NCBI GenBank assembly: GCA_030035585.1
Contig: CM057473.1
Span: 5,692,501 to 5,756,500 of the forward strand
Direction: 5' to 3'
DNA from: Dugong dugon
Lineage: Eukaryota > Chordata > Mammalia > Sirenia > Dugongidae
Length of the DNA stretch: 64,000 nt
A model generated the notes under the pieces. That model worked only from the letters and a program-made list of their open reading frames with translations. It was not told the DNA's origin and did no database searches. Position 1 is the first letter of the stretch. The number at the start of each line of letters is the position of its first letter. The position numbers were made by a program, and so were the translations under genes. Below, piece after piece: positions 46,592 through 58,000 of this stretch.

Positions 46592-46717
46592 TCAGTAGCG
46601 TCCATAGGACCAGTATCTGCCCCAGCAAGATGGACGGCAGCAGCTGTATCCATACCTGCCATAACCACGGCCACAGCCAGAGCCCAGGCGGCCATAGTAC
46701 CTGCTGTAGTAGCACAT
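46592..46717 (-). CDS. KRTAP20-2-like: High glycine-tyrosine keratin-associated protein, KRTAP20-2-like, 41 aa
   Basis: An intact single-exon ORF from ATG 46717-46715 to TGA 46594-46592. The protein opens MCYYSRYYGRLGSGCGRGYG and ends CCRPSCWGRYWSYGRY, close to the recalled ends of human KRTAP20-2 (CCRPSCYGRYWSCGFY) but shorter (41 against about 65 aa) because the central Gly-Tyr repeats are fewer. It is a hair-keratin matrix protein (family knowledge). A consensus TATA box (46803-46795) lies 78 nt upstream of the ATG, a RUNX-type TGTGGTTT box just above it, and AATAAA lies 285 nt after the stop. The ATG context is ACACCATGT. It is the only member here with all signals in place, so it is the best candidate for an expressed gene. 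An ATG at 46782 upstream is out of frame. Confidence 0.85.
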   Translation of the reverse strand: MCYYSRYYGRLGSGCGRGYGRYGYSCCRPSCWGRYWSYGRY

Positions 46718-46794
46718 GGTGTCAGGAGAGGAAGGCTCAGTTGAGGAGAGGGAATTACTGCTCTCGGTTTACATATTGACATATGCACAGGGCC

Positions 46795-46803
46795 TTTTAT
46801 ATA
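46795..46803 (-). promoter_or_regulatory. TATA box of the 46-kb KRTAP gene
   Basis: TATATAAAA on the minus strand, followed by GG, 78 nt before the start codon. That predicts a 5'UTR of about 45-50 nt, typical for KRTAP genes. Confidence 0.8.
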
Positions 46804-46810
46804 CCTTCAG

Positions 46811-46853
46811 TGGTGGATGGGACAAACCACAGGCATTCCTGGCCTCGTATTTT
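46811..46853 (-). promoter_or_regulatory. Conserved proximal promoter box with RUNX-type core
   Basis: About 43 bp directly upstream of the TATA box are conserved with 53638-53680. They include CCTGTGGTTTGTCCCA on the minus strand, and TGTGGTTT (46831-46824) is the RUNX consensus. RUNX factors act in hair follicles (established knowledge); binding here is inferred. Confidence 0.5.
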
Positions 46854-46859
46854 AGAATA

Positions 46860-48149
46860 ATTTCCATTAGAAAAATTACTGAACTTGTTGTTTACTTAGG
46901 AAAAGAGAGTTCCGCTCAAGTAAGATAGTTCCGATATTATACCAAGCTTCCCATAATTAAATCATGTAACTTAATAAGACATTTTGTTTTATTTTTAAAA
47001 AAAATTACAGTACGTGTAATAAATTTAAGCCTCCTTCACAGTTTATCATTCTCTCCTTGCTCCCAAGGACACTTGGTTCTGAAGCCCTGGGGCTACATTT
47101 CCCAGGGTGCCTTGCAAGACAAGATTCTGCATGAAATTCCGCCAATGAGAGGAATTTGAATGATATTTAGAAAGCATTAGAAGTCTTTTAAAATATTTTC
47201 ATTCACTTGGCAAAGTGAGGGCCCACATTACTGAGATTACTTTGCTTTTATGTCAGAGTGACCTTCATCAAATCTTGTGCATTTAGGAGAATTTTTTTTC
47301 CTACTTTTATTATATTTGCTCACTCATATTTATTTCATTGAAATGACATGTCCTGGTTACTTAGTGTGACATAAAGCATGCAATCATTTCTGCAATTCTG
47401 GTTTGTTGGTTTGATTGTTTCTTGAAAATAACTTTAATTTCTCAGGAAGCAGTTTGAAAATTTAGACTTTACATATGTGGATTTGTAAGTATGTGGAATG
47501 GACAAGCTAATTAAAGTCACAAGTCTGCCAAATTCCTGTTTCTGCTGTCTTAGAGGAAAATAAATCTTGACTTCAAGATTATATTTCCTGAAATTTTTGC
47601 TGGTCAGTTAACTTTATGTATATCCCTATCTTCTTTTAAAGTTACTACTTAATTCTTTCTCTAAACTGTTAAACATTGGGTATATCTTTGATTATGTCTG
47701 GGTGGGTTTACATACAATATGCCAATTATTTATACATTCATTTCTCTTAGTATATGCTAGTTTTATTTCTCAAATCCAATACAGTATAACAACTTTATGG
47801 ACAGACATTGTGATTTATATTTCCACCTCTCACAGTGGTGAACAGACCCACCGTCCTCGATGAAGGTGTGGCAGAGTTATTTGCATGGCATCGCAGTTTT
47901 AGGATCGAGCTCATTTGCTGATGTCACCTTTGGTCTCAGAGTTGGCTGGGATTCCCAAAAAGACATGTCTTCAGCAAGCACGTGTGGATAGGTTGTATCC
48001 AACGGGGCATGTAAGGTATGAATCTGCTTCTCAGCTAAGATGAAGACCACTTGGTGAAGACAGAAATTCTCACCAGGGAGAGGTTAAGTGTTCACTGTGG
48101 AGAGACTATACTCTATTCTTTTTTGTTGACTTTTTTTGAAGCAATTTTA
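46860..48149. other. No gene seen
   Basis: Unrecognised AT-rich sequence with no long ORF and no repeat I can name. Confidence 0.45.
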
Positions 48150-49076
48150 TTTATTTGAAAACATTTTTCACAGAAATAGTAAACAATTTTAACCATTATA
48201 ATCCAAAAATGGGAAATCGATTGCAAGACTAAGATTACAGTAGTCTTTTAAAAATTTTATTTAAATATAAAAAAAACAAAACAAAACAGATATACACAGG
48301 AAGGTGTAGACATCTTACATTTTCAATCTGATGCATTTTGACTTATGTATAGACCACTGTAATGCCATCCAGGTAAACTATGGAGCCAGAAGTTGCCTTC
48401 ATGCCTCCTCGCAGTCAGTATCACCCAGGAGAAAATTACTATTCTGACCTCCATCTCCACCAAAAGCTAATATTGCCTGTTTTTGAACTATGTGGGAATG
48501 AAGCGAGACATCAGATGCCTTTTGTGCCTGGCTGCTTTGGCTCATCATTATGTCTGCGATATTCATCCATGTTTTTACATGGAAGAGTGGTTCTCCTTTT
48601 TGGTTGCTGTATCCTGTTCTCGGTATGAACATATCACAATTTGTTTATGCATTTTCAGTTTTTGGCTATCATGAATAAAGCTATTATGACCATTTTTGCA
48701 CTTTTCTTGATAGGCAGAAGTTATCATTTCTGTCAGGTGGAATTGCTGGATTTTAGGGTATACGTGTATTTAGCATTTTTAGGTGCTGCCAAGCCGTTTC
48801 CATAGAAGTTGTGCTAAATTACATGCCCACCAGTGACGTATGTGAGCTCTAGTTGCTGCACACTCCTAACAAGACTTGATATTTTCAGTCTTTTAACTAT
48901 AGCCATTCTAATGGGTAGACAGTAGTATTTCACTGTGGTTATAATTTTCATTTTTTTTGCTCTGATGGCATGGATCACCTTTGCATGTACTTACTGGTCA
49001 TTTTGTTACCATCTGTTGTAAAAATGCCTGTGCAAGTTTTTGCCCAATTTTAAGTTGTGTTGTCTTTCTTTGTCTA

Positions 49077-49238
49077 AGGAGCCCTGGTGGTGCAGTGGTT
49101 AAGCATTAAGGCTGCTAACCAAAAGGGTTCGCAGTTCGAATCTACCAGCTGCTCTTGGAAATCCTATGGGGCAGCTCTACCCTGTCCTATAAGGTCGCTA
49201 TGAGTCAGAATTGACTCGATGGTAGTGGGTTTTGGTTT
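49077..49238 (+). mobile_element. AfroSINE-type SINE with target duplication
   Basis: Plus-strand copy (AGGAGCCCTGGTGGTGCAGT to GTAGTGGGTTTTGG). TTCTTTGTCTAA occurs on both sides, a 12-bp target duplication inside the old L1. Confidence 0.93.
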
Positions 49239-49738
49239 TCTTTGTCTAATGTTTTGTAGGTACTCTTATTTATTTTGGGGACACATCCTTTTTTGATATA
49301 TATATTGTAAATATATTCTCCCCATTAGTGGTTTTAAGTTGCACTCTCCAAAAGATAATAATCCTTAGTTTTGATGAAGGTTCAATTTATGTCTTTTCTT
49401 TTATGGCTAGTGTCATTTTTACCCTGCTTAGAAACCATTGCCTACTTCCAATTAATGAAGATACTCTTACATCTTATTGGTTCAAGGTATGGGCTGATTT
49501 TCTCCTACATGGTTATTCAAACTATCTAAAACTGTTTATCTTTAAGTCCATCCCTCCAATTTCTTCAATGCTGTGGTACCAAACAAAAAACCTAACCCAT
49601 TATAATCTGGTTGATTCTGACTCATGGTGTACGCATGTGTATAGTCAGTGTGAATCTCGCTTCTCTCCGTTGGTCTATGTGCTTATTCTTGCACCTGCAC
49701 CAACTGTGTTTTCCACTTACATTTTCTTTCCAGTCTTT

Positions 49739-49763
49739 GTTAAATTGATTGATTGATTGATTG
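49739..49763. repeat. (ATTG)n microsatellite
   Basis: About five copies of a GATT tetranucleotide. Confidence 0.8.
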
Positions 49764-50214
49764 GCTTTTTGAATATGCTATTTTAAGGGTCAGGACCCTG
49801 GTGTAAAGTTGAATAAATGCTGTTTTTTCATAAAAAGAAGTTCTTGTCTTGTTCCTGACCTCAGGAGGAATTTATTTTATATTTCAGCTTTATGTGTGCT
49901 ATTTGCTGTAGATTTTATGTAGGTGCCATTTATCAAATTAAGTGAGTTTTTTTTTTTTTTTCTATTCCTAGTTTACTGAAATTCCTTAAAATTCATGATT
50001 GAGTTTTGGATTTTATCATGCTTTATCCCAATCTATTGAGATATTCACATGATTTTCTTTCTTTTTCTGTTAGTATGATGAATTACATTTTCTGAGCTTT
50101 CAGATAGCAAACCAACCTTATGTTGTGCAAATTTGGAATATAGCTCATGGGAGTTAGCTTGATAATACACTGTTTAGGATTTTTATAGCTATGGTCATGA
50201 GAGATACTGGTCTG

Positions 50215-50697
50215 TGTCTTAGTCATCTAGTGCTGCTCTAACAGAAATACCACAAGTGGATGGCTTTAACAAAGAGAAGTTTGTTCTCTCACAGTCCAGT
50301 AGGCTACTAGTCCAAGTTCAAGGCATCAGCTCCAAGAGAAGCCTCTCTCTCTGTTGGCTTTGGAGGAAGGTCCTTGTGATGCATTAGTCTTGCCTTGGTC
50401 TGGGAGCATCTCAGCTCAGGGACCTTTGGTCCAAAGGACGCACTCTGCTCACAGCACTACTTTCTTGGTGGTGTGAGGTTCCCATGTGTCTCTGCTCACT
50501 TCTCTCTTTTATATCTCAAAAGAGACTGGATTAAGCACTATCCAATCTTGTAAACCTCATCAGTATAACCTAATCACAGTGATAGAATTTACAATACATA
50601 AGGAAATCACATCAGATTATGCAATTGTACAACACTGGGAATCTTGACTCAGCCAAGCTGACAGGTATTTTGGGGGGACACAATTCAACCCATAACA
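50215..50697 (-). mobile_element. Solo MaLR/ERVL-type LTR with 5-bp target duplication
   Basis: A 483-bp LTR with TG...CA ends (TGTCTTAGTCATC on the left, CCATAACA on the right), flanked by GTCTG at 50210-50214 and 50698-50702. It sits in the old L1 and is in the same family as 20742-21268. A 5-bp duplication and TG/CA ends are typical of ERVL-class LTRs. No internal genes. Confidence 0.88.
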
Positions 50698-50940
50698 GTC
50701 TGTCTATAATTTCCATTTCTGGGTTTGTCTTTGTCAGATTTTTATTTTGTTAGTGTTGCTCTTTTTCTATACTGTGGAAGAGTTTTTGTATGATTGGCAT
50801 TAATTTTTTCTTAAGTGGTTTAAAGAATTCACTGATGAAACCATCTGAGCCTGGAGATTTCTTTGCATGAATGTTTTTCAATGCATATTTATTTTCTTTA
50901 ATAGATTTCAGACTATTAATATTTCCTACTTCTTCTTATC

Positions 50941-51400
50941 TATGTTATTTTAATGGTGTCTCCTCAGATGAAATTCCATTGTCTCTTTGTTCCTGTGTGA
51001 ATGGGAGTGAACGATATTCAGAATCAGTAAAAAACAATGAAAACAAACAAACAACAAGAAAAAACCCAAGTTGTGGCTTCAAAGGAAAAGCTGGGAGCAC
51101 AAATGTAAGAGTCAGTGGTGGAAGAGGGAAGTAGTAATCATTTGTTGAAGCCCAGTGTGCTGTTGGTGACCAGTGATCTTTCCTACAGTTCTTTTTGCAC
51201 AAGATTATGAGACAGAGGCACCAAGTCAGCAACCAGTAGACAAGGCATATATTCTGGTCTATTTTGTCTTGAACTGTAGAAGAGCAATTATAAGAATACA
51301 ATGTAGGGGGAACAAATCACAACCACACAGGAGCTCAGTGGTGTCAGGAAACTTCCAATGGTATATATGTATAAAAAGTGGTGTTGTTTTTGTAGGCAAT
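50941..51400. other. No gene seen
   Basis: Unrecognised. Overlapping ORFs on both strands (50871-51134 plus, 51301-50945 minus) have no known motif. Confidence 0.4.
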
Positions 51401-51412
51401 ACATCATTTAAA

Positions 51413-51705
51413 AGGCTAGTGGTAGTTCAATAGGAGAATTCTTGCCTTCCGTACGGGAGACTAAGGTTCAATTCCCTCCCGAAGTACTTCAAGCACAGCC
51501 ATCACTCATCTGTCAATGGAAGCTTGTGTGTTCCTGTGATCCTAAATGGGCTTCCAGACTAAGATAGACTAGGAAGAAAGACCTGGTGATCTACTTTTAA
51601 AAAATCAGCCAGTGAAAATCCTTTGAATCACAATGGTCTGATCCCATTATACATGGGTTTACCATGAGTCAGGGGCTGAGGCACTGGCAGCTACTAACCA
51701 ACAAC
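51413..51705 (+). mobile_element. tRNA-Gly-headed SINE with RTE-like tail
   Basis: A 293-bp insertion flanked by ACATCATTTAAA at 51401-51412 and 51706-51717. Its head resembles tRNA-Gly(GCC): GAATTCTTGCCTTCCGTACG (A-box to anticodon arm) and GGTTCAATTCC (B box). The middle (ACCTGGTGATCTACTTTTAA, AAATCAGCCAGTGAAAATCC) matches the AfroSINE variants at 15229 and 38186. The end (CATGAGTCAGGGGCTGAGGC, then GCAGCTACTAACCAACAACA) is the RTE-type 3' tail, so RTE machinery probably mobilised it. The tRNA head is too diverged to be a tRNA gene. Confidence 0.85.
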
Positions 51706-51717
51706 ACATCATTTAAA

Positions 51718-52655
51718 GCCTTACTATGCGAGGATAAGAATCTAGCCAGATTAGATGAAGATAATAAAAGTGGCTTCAGAGTCATCCGAAAGCATCATAT
51801 ATAAGCAGTTGAGACAGAACTAGTCATCAGATCTTTGTCTTTTCTTTTAAAAATACCTGGTATAATTTCTGTGGAAATATTTATGAACAGAAAAGTGCAA
51901 GACTGGTAAAAATAATTTTTATATGACTTTCACTCCTATTCCCCAATTGTTAATATACTACATCCTCATTTTACATTTTATGCTTTTTTCTTTCTCTCTC
52001 TCTCCCTTACTTTCCTGCTCTCTCTTACTTATACTTACATGCATTCCAGTCTTAAAAAAATGCCACTTTCTCAAATGTGGGCATTGGAGAGGTATCTCTT
52101 TGACATCCCGGTTCCAGGATAGGGGCTCCTCTAAACGCCATTCTGCCAAGTTCTCAGGAGTCCTTTTTTTGCTCACAGTTGCCCTGAGCTTGTGCAGCAG
52201 CACACAGGACACACAAGACCCGTTTTAGTCCTCCTCACTTTTGGCTGAGACCAGCTTTGTGCAAATGGAGAGAATTTTGTACTCATGGCAAGTCTGAACT
52301 AGCAGTTAGAGAAGACTCTGCTTTAGGATTTTCTTTAAGAAGAAGGCAAGGTTCGTGACGGTTATTGACATGTTATTGGCACTTCAGCATGGAGCCAGGG
52401 GGTGGGAGCAAAATGTACTGATGAAAAAAAAAACAATGAGCATCATGCGAAGAGGAATTGAGAGAGACTGAGCTATGAAAGAGAACGCACAGAGCAGCCT
52501 GCAGGCGGTCTGTTTTAAACACATGCACTGGTGAATCAATATCAGTATCTTTAGCGTGTACTAAGAAGGAATCTTACGCACTAATCTATTCTTAAATGAA
52601 GAAGCTTTGGTCAAACAAAATTTTTTGACATAAATCACAGCTCCTTACTCTTAGA
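51718..52655. other. No gene seen
   Basis: Unrecognised. The opposed ORFs at 51923-52228 and 52212-51958 have no known motif. A short poly-A lies at 52422. Confidence 0.4.
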
Positions 52656-52814
52656 ACCAAAAAAAAAAAACCCATTGCTATCGATTTTGACTCATAGCGA
52701 CCCTATAGGACAGAGGAGAACTACTCCCATACAGTTTCCAAGGAGCGACTGGTGGATTCCAACTGCTGACCTTTTGGTGAGCAGCCAAGCCCTTAACCAC
52801 AGCACCACCAGGGC
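52656..52814 (-). mobile_element. AfroSINE-type SINE
   Basis: Minus-strand copy: CCCATTGCTATCGATTTTGA tail and TTAACCACAGCACCACCAGG reversed head. Confidence 0.92.
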
Positions 52815-53089
52815 AACCGGAAAATCGAACGAGGAACAGAGCACGTCTGAGCCCTGCATTTTGCACTGCTGCTGAACCAAGTCTCCCCTCTTACCTGACA
52901 AGCAGTGCCATTTACACACACTATTATGCCTTGAATATGTAGACTCTCTAGATGTGTGTATCTATCTATGCCTTTAAAGACCCCTGGTCTTTTACACGCC
53001 CTTAAAAAATACACACTCTAAAACATACACATATAAATGATGGAGAGAAATGAATATAATTGCAAAGAATTTTCCAGTGAAAGATAAAG

Positions 53090-53095
53090 TTTATT
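53090..53095 (-). other. Poly(A) signal of the 53-kb KRTAP copy
   Basis: AATAAA on the minus strand, 311 nt after the stop codon, at the position aligned with that of the 46-kb gene. Confidence 0.6.
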
Positions 53096-53405
53096 AAAAA
53101 AACAAACAAACAACCTTTTTGCATCAATGTTGTTAAACTAAAACCCATGGAGAAGTTATATGTGATCAGTGATAAAAGCTTTTATCAATTGTGAGATACC
53201 ACAGTTAGTTGTTGATCAACTAAATTGAAGCACCCTAAATCTGAAGTATTCGGTCTGAAGTTGACGTAGTTCTAGGTAAAATTCTCCCTGTGTGGAGACA
53301 GAAATAAATTGCTTATAAGACGAATGCTGGGGCCATAGTCAGGAAGCACGGGAGATGTCATATGGGCTGAGTGTCTCTAGAAGTTGCTCAGTAGAACACA
53401 CAGGA

Positions 53406-53540
53406 CTAATACACGACACAGCAAGACGGACGGAAGCAGCCGTATCCATACCGGCGATACCCACAGCCACAGCCCAGGCCAGCATAGCCACAGCCACGGC
53501 CACAGCCCAGGCCACCGTAATGGTTGCCGTAGTAGCACCT
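53406..53540 (-). pseudogene. KRTAP20-like: KRTAP20-like gene with start codon lost (ATG to AGG)
   Basis: An otherwise complete 44-codon ORF ending in TAG at 53408-53406. From the first codon, AGG, it reads RCYYGNHYGGLGCGRGCGYA and ends CGYRRYGYGCFRPSCCVVY. The 5' context (TGACACC before the start) is identical to that of the 43- and 46-kb genes, which have ATG there, so a single T-to-G change removed the start. The next in-frame ATG is 66 nt upstream (53606-53604) with no stop between, so a 66-aa product with a foreign N-terminus is possible in principle. The TATA position reads TGTATTTAG. The poly(A) signal and upstream RUNX-type box are kept. The final residues CCVVY differ from the usual CYGRYWSYGFY, probably after a nearby indel. 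A full-length L1 begins 283 bp upstream. Confidence 0.75.
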
Positions 53541-53620
53541 GGTGTCAGCAGTGGAAGGTTCAGTTGAGGAGCAGGGAATTGGTTTCCTCAGTTTGAACGT
53601 CACCATCTGCACAGGACATT

Positions 53621-53680
53621 CTAAATACACCCTCCTTGGTGGGTGGGACAAACCACAGGCAGGGGTGGCCTCATGTTTTA
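53621..53680 (-). promoter_or_regulatory. Promoter remnant of the 53-kb KRTAP copy
   Basis: The TATA-position sequence TGTATTTAG (53629-53621) and the conserved box 53638-53680 with TGTGGTTT at 53657-53650, as in the 46-kb gene. Confidence 0.45.
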
Positions 53681-53807
53681 CACTGGCTTGGATTGTAAAC
53701 ATACGTAATTTATAGTTTATTGGACAAAAAAAAAGCCATCATAATTGAAAATACTTTGCTATTATGTCAAGAGTTCCCCAATCAAAACAGATGTTTTTAA
53801 TAAGCAA

Positions 53808-53822
53808 CATTTGTTATATTTG
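53808..53822. repeat. L1 target-site duplication, left copy
   Basis: CATTTGTTATATTTG, identical to 62164-62178 on the other side of the L1. Confidence 0.9.
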
Positions 53823-55007
53823 TGGTTTTTTATTTCTCTTTTTTTTAATTGTACTTCAGGTGAAGGCTTACAGAACAAATAGTTTCTCATGAAACAGAAG
53901 TACACATGCTGATTTATGACATTGCTTAACAACTCCACAACATATCAACTGTCTAACTTCTCAACCCTTTTTCTTTTTTTTTTGCTGAAAATACACATAG
54001 CCAAAGATACACCATTTCAAAAATTTCTACATGCACAGTTCACTGAAATTGATTATGCTCTTCCAGTTGTGCTGTTATTCTCACTTAAGATGAAGGCTTA
54101 CAGAACAAAATAGTTTCTCATTTAACAGTTACTACAAATGTTGCCCTATGATAATGGTTAACAATCTCACAACACATCAACAATATCCTTACTCCACCTT
54201 GGGTTCCCTATCACCAGCTTCCTTGTCCCCTTCTGCCTTCTGGTCCTTGTCAATGGACTCCTGTACCTCATTAGTCTCATTTGGTTTTACAGGGCTGTCC
54301 ACTCCTAGGCTGAACAGTGAACCTCGGAGGTAACTTCACCACTGAGCTAAAAGGGTGTCTGGGGACCATACTCTTGGGGTTTCTCCAGTCTCCTTTAGGC
54401 CAGTAAATCTGGTCTTTTTTTGTGAGTTAGAATTATGCTCTACATCCTTCTCCAGCTCTGTCCAGAACCCTCTGTTGTGATCCCGGTCAGAGCAGTCAGT
54501 GGTGGTAGCTGGGTACCATCTAGCTGTACTGGACTCAGTCCGGTGGAGGCCTTGGTAGCTGTGGAAATTTGTCCTTTGGATTAATCTTTTCCTTGTATCC
54601 TGTTCTCTTCATCCTCCCTTACTCTTGAAGGGATGAGACGAGTGGTGTATCTTAGATGGCCGCTCACAGGCTTTTAAGACCCCAGACACTACTCACCAAG
54701 GTAGAATGTAGATCATTGTCTTTATAAGCTGTGTCATGCCAATTGAGCTAGATGTTCCCCAAGACCATGGTTCCCAGAGCCCTCTGCCCAGCAATTCAGT
54801 CCCTCAGGGAGTTTGGATGTGTCTATGGGGCTTCCATGACCTCTCCTTGTACAGGTTGTGCTAGTTTCCCCTGTATTTTGTACTGTCTCACCCTTCACCC
54901 AAGGTACCACTTATCTATTGTCTATTTAATATTTTGCCCCTTCCCCTCCCATCCCTGGTAACCAACAAAGATTGTTACATTTTGTGTGTGAACTTTTTCA
55001 TGGGTTT

Positions 55008-58000
55008 TTACAATAGCGGTCTCATGCAATATTTGTCCTTTTGTGATTGACTTATTTCACTCAGCAGAATGTCCTCCAGTTTCATCCATGTTATAAGATG
55101 CTTCACAGATTCATTGTTGTTCTTTCTCGTTGCATAGTACTCCATTGTGTGTATGTACCATAGTTTGTTTATCCATTCATCTGTTGATGGGCATCTAGGT
55201 TGTTTCCATCGTTTTGCTATTGTGAACAATGCTGCCATGAACATAGGTTTGCATATGTCTATTCGAGTGACGACTCTTATTTCTCTAGGATATATTCCTA
55301 GGAGTGGGATTTCTGGATCAAATGGTATGTCTATTTCTAGCTTTCTGAGGAAATGCCATATCATTTTTCAAAATGGTTGTATCATTTTGCATTCCCACCA
55401 GCAGTGCATAAGTGTTCGGATCTCCCCGCAGTACCTCCAACATTTATTTCCATTTTTTTTGATTCGTGCCACTAATGCTGGGGTGAGATAGTATCTCATT
55501 GTGGTTTTAATTTGCATTTCTCTAATGGCTAGTGATCATGAGCATTTCCTCATGTGTTTGTTGGCCATTTGAATGTCTTCTTTGGTGAAGTGTCTGTTCA
55601 TTTCCTTTGCCCATTTTTTAATAGGAGTATTTCTCTTTTTGTTGGAGAGGTGCTGGATTTTCTTGTAGATTATGGAGATTAGACCTTTGTCTGACTTGTA
55701 CTGTCCAAATTTTTTTCCCCAGTCTGTAGGTTCTCTTTTTACTCTTTTGGTGAAGTCTTTTGAAGAGCATAGGTGTTTGATTTTTAGAAGATCCCAGTTA
55801 TCTAGCTTATCTATTGGGGTTTATGCGTTGATGGTTATGGTTTGAATCCTGTTAATGCCGTGTATGAAGGCCTGAAGTGTTTGTCCTATTTTTTCTTCTA
55901 TGAAATTTATAGTTTTTGGCTTTATATTCAGGTCTTTGATCCATTTTGAAGTAGTTTTTGTATACAGTGTGAAGTATGGGTCCTGTTTCAATTTTTTGCG
56001 GATGGATATCCAGTTTTGCCAGCACCATTTGTTAAAAAGACTGTCTTTTCCCCATTTGATGGACTTTAGGCCCTTGTCGAAGTTCAGGCGACCATAGTTG
56101 GATGGATTTACATCTGGGTTCTCAATTCTGTTCCATTGGTCAATGTATCTGTTGTTGTACCAGTACCAGGCTGTTTTGACTACTGTAGCTGTATAGTAGG
56201 TTCTCAAGTCAGGTAGTGTGAGTCCTCCAACTTTATTCTTCTTCTTCAGTAGTGCTTTACTTATTCGGGGCTTCTTCCCTTTCCATATAAAGTTAATGAT
56301 TAGTTTTTCCATCTCTTCGAAGGATGTTGTTGATATCTGGATCGGGATTACATAGTATTTGTAAATTGCTTTGGGTAGAATTGTCATTTTCACAATGTTG
56401 AGTCTGCCTATCCATGAGCATGGTATGTTTTTCCATTTATGGAGATCCCTTTGGGTTTCATGCAGTAGTGTTTTGTAGTTTTCTTTGTATAGGTCTTTTA
56501 CATCCCTGGTCAGATTTATTCCTACGTATTTTATCTTTTTAGGGGCTATTGAAAATTCTATTGTTTTCCTGATTTCCTTTTCATTGTTCTCTTATTGGTG
56601 TTTAGGAATCCAACTGATTTTTGAATGTTTATCTTGTATCCTGCTACACTGCTGAATCTTTCTATTAGTTCCAGTAAATTTCTTGTGGAGTCTTTAGGGT
56701 TTTCTGTGTTTAGTATCATATCATCTGCAAACAGGGACAGTTTAACTTCTTCATTACCAATTTGGATGTCCTTTCTTTCTTTTTCTTGCCTTATTGCTCT
56801 AGCTAGGACTTTCAGCACAATGTTAAATAGGAGTGGTGATAAAGGGCATCCTTGTCTTGTTCCTGTTTTCAAGGGGAATGTTTTCAGCCTCTCTCCTTTA
56901 AGAATGATGTTGGCCATTGGTTTTGCATAGATGCCCTTTATTATGCTGACAAATTTCCCTTCTATACCTATTTTAGTGAGAGTTTTTATCAGGAATGGGT
57001 GTTGGACTTTGTCAAATGCCTTTTCTGTGTCAGTTGAGATGATCATGTGATTCTTTCCTTTTATTTATGTGGTGGATTACGTTGTTTGTTTTTCTGATGT
57101 TGAACCATCCTTGCATACCTGGTATGAATCCTGCTTGGTCGTGGTGTATTGTTTTTTTGATATGATGCTGAATTCTATTGGCTAGAATTTTGTTCAGAAT
57201 TTTTGCATCTATATTCATGAGAGATATTGGTCTGTAATTTTCTTTTTTTGTGACATATTTTCCTGGTTTTGATATCAGCGTTATGCTGGCTTCATAGAAT
57301 GAATTTGGAAGTGTTGCTTCCTCTTCTATGCTCTGAAATATCTTCAGTAGTACCGGTACAAGCTCTTCTGTAAATGTTTTGTAGAATTCTCCAGTGAAGG
57401 CATCTGGGCCAGGGCTTTTATTGGTTGGGAGTTTTTTTATTACCTTTTCAATCTCTTCTCTTGTTATGGGTCTGTTCAGATTTTCAACATGACTTTGTTG
57501 TAGTTTGGGTAGGCCGTGTGTTTCTAGAAATTTATCCATTTCCTCTAGGTTTTCAAATTTGTTGGAGTATAGTTTTTCAAATATTCTGTTGTAATCCTTT
57601 TTATTTAGGTTGGGTCTGTTGTAATGCCCCCATTTCATTTCTTATTTGGGTTATTTGTGTTCTCTCCTGTTTTTCTTTTGTCAGTCTGGCCATTGGTTTG
57701 TCGATTTTGTTGATTCTTTCAAAGAACCAACTTTTGGTTTTGTTGATACTTTCTGTTGTTTTTCTGTTCTCTATTTCATTTATTTCTGCTCTGATCTTTA
57801 CTATTTCCTTTCTTCCTGTGATTGTGGGCTTTTTTTTTGCTGTTCTCTTTCTATTTGTTTGAGTTCTGTAGTTAATGTTTTGATTTTGTCCCTTTCTTCT
57901 TTTTTGATATGTGCATCTATTGCTATAAATTGTCCTCTGAAGACTGCCTTTGCTGTGTCCCAAAGGTTTTGGTATGATGTGTTTTCATTCTTATTTGATT

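Larger units (their letters stand above)
48150..50940 (-). mobile_element. Old L1 (3'UTR to RT region), interrupted
   Basis: Minus-strand L1 remnant: 3'UTR at 48150-48400, ORF2 C-terminal sequence at 48470-49330 (antisense phrases such as CTGCTCTTTTTGGTTGCTGT-like and GGTGGAATTGCTGGATTTTA), and RT-region sequence near 49840-50210 and 50700-50900. Frames are destroyed. It hosts a SINE (49077-49238) and a solo LTR (50215-50697). Confidence 0.7.

Noticed and set aside
46354..46788. 144-aa minus ORF starting upstream of the 46-kb KRTAP gene
   Set aside because: It is the +1 frame (Ala/Met-rich MAAWALAVAVVMAG) of the KRTAP ORF; the Gly-Tyr frame has the family's start context and ends.
49328..49756. 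142-aa plus-strand ORF
   Set aside because: Antisense to an old L1, with a partial reversed SINE tail inside it; no independent support.
51413..51480. A tRNA-Gly gene
   Set aside because: The A and B boxes are recognisable but the arms do not pair well, and the sequence continues into a SINE body with target duplications.
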